DNA of 7,188 bases from positions 1-7,188 of the forward strand of contig CAMOQY010000070.1 of NCBI GenBank assembly GCA_946623295.1, in the 5' to 3' direction. This document shows, piece by piece, positions 5,604-7,188 of the stretch. The notes below the pieces were generated by a model. That model was not told the DNA's origin and searched no databases. It saw only the letters and a list, made by a program, of their open reading frames with translations. Source of the DNA: an uncultured Lachnospiraceae bacterium (GTDB lineage: Bacteria; Bacillota; Clostridia; Lachnospirales; Lachnospiraceae). Numbering within the stretch: position 1 is the first letter of the stretch; every line of letters begins with the position of its first letter. The position numbers were made by a program, and so were the translations under genes.

Positions 5604-6995
5604 TTACAGATCGCAGTTATTGACTGTCCTCGGATAAGGCAGGACATCGCGGATATTGCCCATGCCGGTGAGGTACATCACGCAGCGTTCAAAGCCCAGG
5701 CCGAAACCGGAATGAGTGACTGAGCCGTATTTGCGCAGGTCGGTGTAGAACTCATACTCCTCGGGCTTCAGACCCAGTTCGACGATACGGGCCATGAGCT
5801 TGTCGTAGTCGTCCTCACGCTGGCTGCCGCCGATGATCTCTCCGATACCGGGAACCAGACAATCGGCAGCGGCTACGGTCTTGCCGTCCGGATTCTGCTT
5901 CATATAGAAAGCTTTGATCTCCTTGGGATAGTCGGTCACGAATACAGGCTTTCCGAAGAGCTTCTCAGTGAGGTATCTCTCATGTTCGGTCTGCAGATCG
6001 CAGCCCCAGCTGACCTTGTAATCAAATTCATCGTTGTGTTTTTCCAGCTCGGCTACCGCATCGGTATAGGTGATACGTGCAAAACTGTTCTCGAGGACAT
6101 TATGCAGGCGGTCGAGCAGGCCGTTGTCGATAAAGGAGTTAAAGAACTCCATCTCCTCGGGGGCATGTGCGAGCACATAGCTGATCACATACTTGAGCAT
6201 AGCTTCCGCGCAGTCCATGTCATCGGAAAGATCGGCGAAGGCCATCTCCGGCTCGATCATCCAGAACTCGGCTGCATGGCGGGTGGTATTCGAATTTTCC
6301 GCCCTGAAGGTAGGCCCGAAGGTGTAGACATTCTTAAAGGCCATAGCGAAGCCTTCGACGTTCAGCTGTCCGGACACGGTCATGTTCGTCTGCTTTCCGA
6401 AGAAATCCTTGCTGTAATCGACCTTGCCGTCCTTGGTGCGCGGCAGATTCTCGAGATCGAGCGTGGTGACCTGGAACATCTCTCCCGCTCCCTCGCAGTC
6501 GCTTCCGGTGATGATGGGCGTGTGCACGTATACGAAGTTCCTCTCCTGGAAGAACTGATGGATGGCATACGCGATCAGAGAACGCACGCGGAATACTGCC
6601 TCAAAGGTATTTGTCCTGGGGCGCAGGTGCGTGATCGTACGCAGATACTCGAAGCTGTGGCGCTTTTTCTGGAGCGGGAAATCCGGCGTGGACTCGCCCT
6701 CTACCACGACCTCGTCTGCCTGCAGCTCGAAGGGCTGCTTTGCCTGGGGAGTCATGACCAGCGTACCAGTGACTATGACCGCGGAGCCGACGTTAAGCTT
6801 TGATATTTCGGCAAAATTATTCAGAGCATCAGTATAGACGACCTGCAGCGGATTAAAGAAAGTTCCGTCATTTACTACGAGGAAGCCAACGCTCTTGGAA
6901 TCGCGCTTGCTGCGGAGCCAGCCGCCGACGGTGACTTTTTTGTCGGCATACTTTTCCGTCTCCTTGAATAGAGATCTGATGTCTGTAAGTTTCAT
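5604..6995 (-). CDS. asnS: Asparaginyl-tRNA synthetase
   Basis: AsnRS attaches asparagine to tRNA-Asn in the cytoplasm using ATP. It is a class IIb synthetase. At 463 residues it matches the usual bacterial length (E. coli about 466). Residues about 20-100 are the N-terminal OB-fold anticodon-binding domain (VTVGGWLRSKRDSKSVGF at 21-38). The catalytic core follows: EYLRTITHLRPRTNTFEAVF at 116-135, motif 2 FRAENSNTTRHAAEFWMIEP at 230-249, and motif 3 GFGLGFERCVMYLTGMGNIR at 430-449, whose terminal arginine region binds ATP. The protein ends in the AsnRS-typical PYPRT tail, which, with ITGSDCEGAGEMF at 162-174, separates it from AspRS. The start ATG at 6993-6995 has GGAGGG (7000-7005) 4 bases upstream. 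A promoter candidate lies at 7089-7117. It is complete and ordinary; its presence indicates direct charging of tRNA-Asn. Confidence 0.98.
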   Translation of the reverse strand: MKLTDIRSLFKETEKYADKKVTVGGWLRSKRDSKSVGFLVVNDGTFFNPLQVVYTDALNNFAEISKLNVGSAVIVTGTLVMTPQAKQPFELQADEVVVEGESTPDFPLQKKRHSFEYLRTITHLRPRTNTFEAVFRVRSLIAYAIHQFFQERNFVYVHTPIITGSDCEGAGEMFQVTTLDLENLPRTKDGKVDYSKDFFGKQTNMTVSGQLNVEGFAMAFKNVYTFGPTFRAENSNTTRHAAEFWMIEPEMAFADLSDDMDCAEAMLKYVISYVLAHAPEEMEFFNSFIDNGLLDRLHNVLENSFARITYTDAVAELEKHNDEFDYKVSWGCDLQTEHERYLTEKLFGKPVFVTDYPKEIKAFYMKQNPDGKTVAAADCLVPGIGEIIGGSQREDDYDKLMARIVELGLKPEEYEFYTDLRKYGSVTHSGFGLGFERCVMYLTGMGNIRDVLPYPRTVNNCDL

Positions 6996-7011
6996 AATTC
7001 CCTCCGAGTCC

Positions 7012-7080
7012 TCCCGCTCTTTTTACGCGGGATCGTTCCGCCGCAGCGCTATTTTTTCTCAATGGATCCGCTCGACGGAT
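7012..7080 (-). other. Two-hairpin leader of asnS
   Basis: The predicted leader of about 86 bases starts with a perfect 5-bp hairpin (7076-7080 with 7066-7070, 5-base loop). It ends with a 6-bp hairpin (7027-7032 with 7012-7017, AAAAA in the loop) just before the ribosome binding site. Between them is an A-rich stretch and a GGCGGAAC...CCGCG segment with faint T-box likeness, which I do not accept as a T-box. The role is unknown. Confidence 0.4.
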
Positions 7081-7088
7081 AATAGGGA

Positions 7089-7117
7089 AATATATCACAA
7101 ATACGACGAAACGGCAA
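7089..7117 (-). promoter_or_regulatory. asnS: Candidate sigma-A promoter of asnS
   Basis: On the minus strand TTGCCG (7112-7117) is followed after exactly 17 bases by TATATT (7089-7094). These match the consensus hexamers at four and five of six positions. Predicted transcription starts near 7082, just before the first leader hairpin. Confidence 0.55.
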
Positions 7118-7146
7118 CCCTCACAGAGATAATAACCATACGTTTT

Positions 7147-7174
7147 CTCCATGCCGGCTGTTCCTTTCATGGAG
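7147..7174. other. Inverted repeat at the right edge
   Basis: A 7-bp inverted repeat (CTCCATG at 7147-7153 with CATGGAG at 7168-7174) has a 14-base loop. On the plus strand it is followed within 10 bases by CTTTTTG, so it could end a transcript running rightward, but the loop is long and the window ends here. Confidence 0.25.
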
Positions 7175-7188
7175 TTAGGGTCTTTTTG

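Noticed and set aside
5982..6803. 273-codon plus-strand open frame
   Set aside because: It lies wholly antisense to asnS, which has full-length family similarity; it is a shadow frame.
7020..7060. Possible T-box core (GGCGGAAC...CCGCG) in the asnS leader
   Set aside because: The UGGN needed to pair with the tRNA 3' end reads CGGA here, the spacing is several bases too long, and no following terminator or specifier stem is visible.
6868..7170. Open frame of 100 codons upstream of and overlapping asnS
   Set aside because: It runs through the predicted asnS promoter, the leader and the first part of asnS in another frame. Its product has no recognisable domain and no run of Asn codons expected of a leader peptide.

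Overview
All seven protein genes lie on the minus strand, so transcription runs from the right end of the window towards position 1. The DNA suggests a Gram-positive anaerobe of the Clostridia, perhaps Lachnospiraceae or Oscillospiraceae. The reasons are strong AGGAGG-type ribosome binding sites, compact intrinsic terminators, a lipoprotein of a type I associate with gut Clostridia, a small membrane-anchored Ser/Thr kinase, and mid-range GC. This placement is inference from style and families; no rRNA or other taxonomic marker is present.

In transcriptional order: (1) asnS (6995 to 5604), asparaginyl-tRNA synthetase, with a recognisable promoter at 7089-7117 and a short structured leader. (2) A 356-base intergenic region (5248-5603) with no credible gene. 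It holds a 32-bp tandem repeat, two identical small hairpins and a pair of interleaved inverted repeats. (3) asnA (5247 to 4240), ammonia-dependent asparagine synthetase, ending at an intrinsic terminator. Together asnA makes asparagine and asnS charges it onto tRNA-Asn. (4) A TauE/SafE-family permease (4152 to 3424) with its own terminator. (5) A membrane-anchored Ser/Thr protein kinase (3338 to 2406) that starts at TTG and lacks the usual glycine-rich loop, followed by a strong terminator. (6) An XRE-type regulator (2295 to 1948), with 10-bp phased GTT repeats between its promoter and its start codon. (7) A lipoprotein (1831 to 908), followed by a terminator. (8) A Cof-type HAD phosphatase (800 to 12).

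The left two thirds is a series of mostly single-gene units separated by terminators. In three gaps the candidate -35 element of the next gene lies inside or directly against the terminator of the previous gene. The most unusual material is the structured asnS-asnA spacer and the minimal N-lobe of the kinase. I see no mobile element, CRISPR array, tRNA, rRNA or phage gene. Nothing here amounts to a proven new system; the spacer and the kinase are the best candidates for follow-up.
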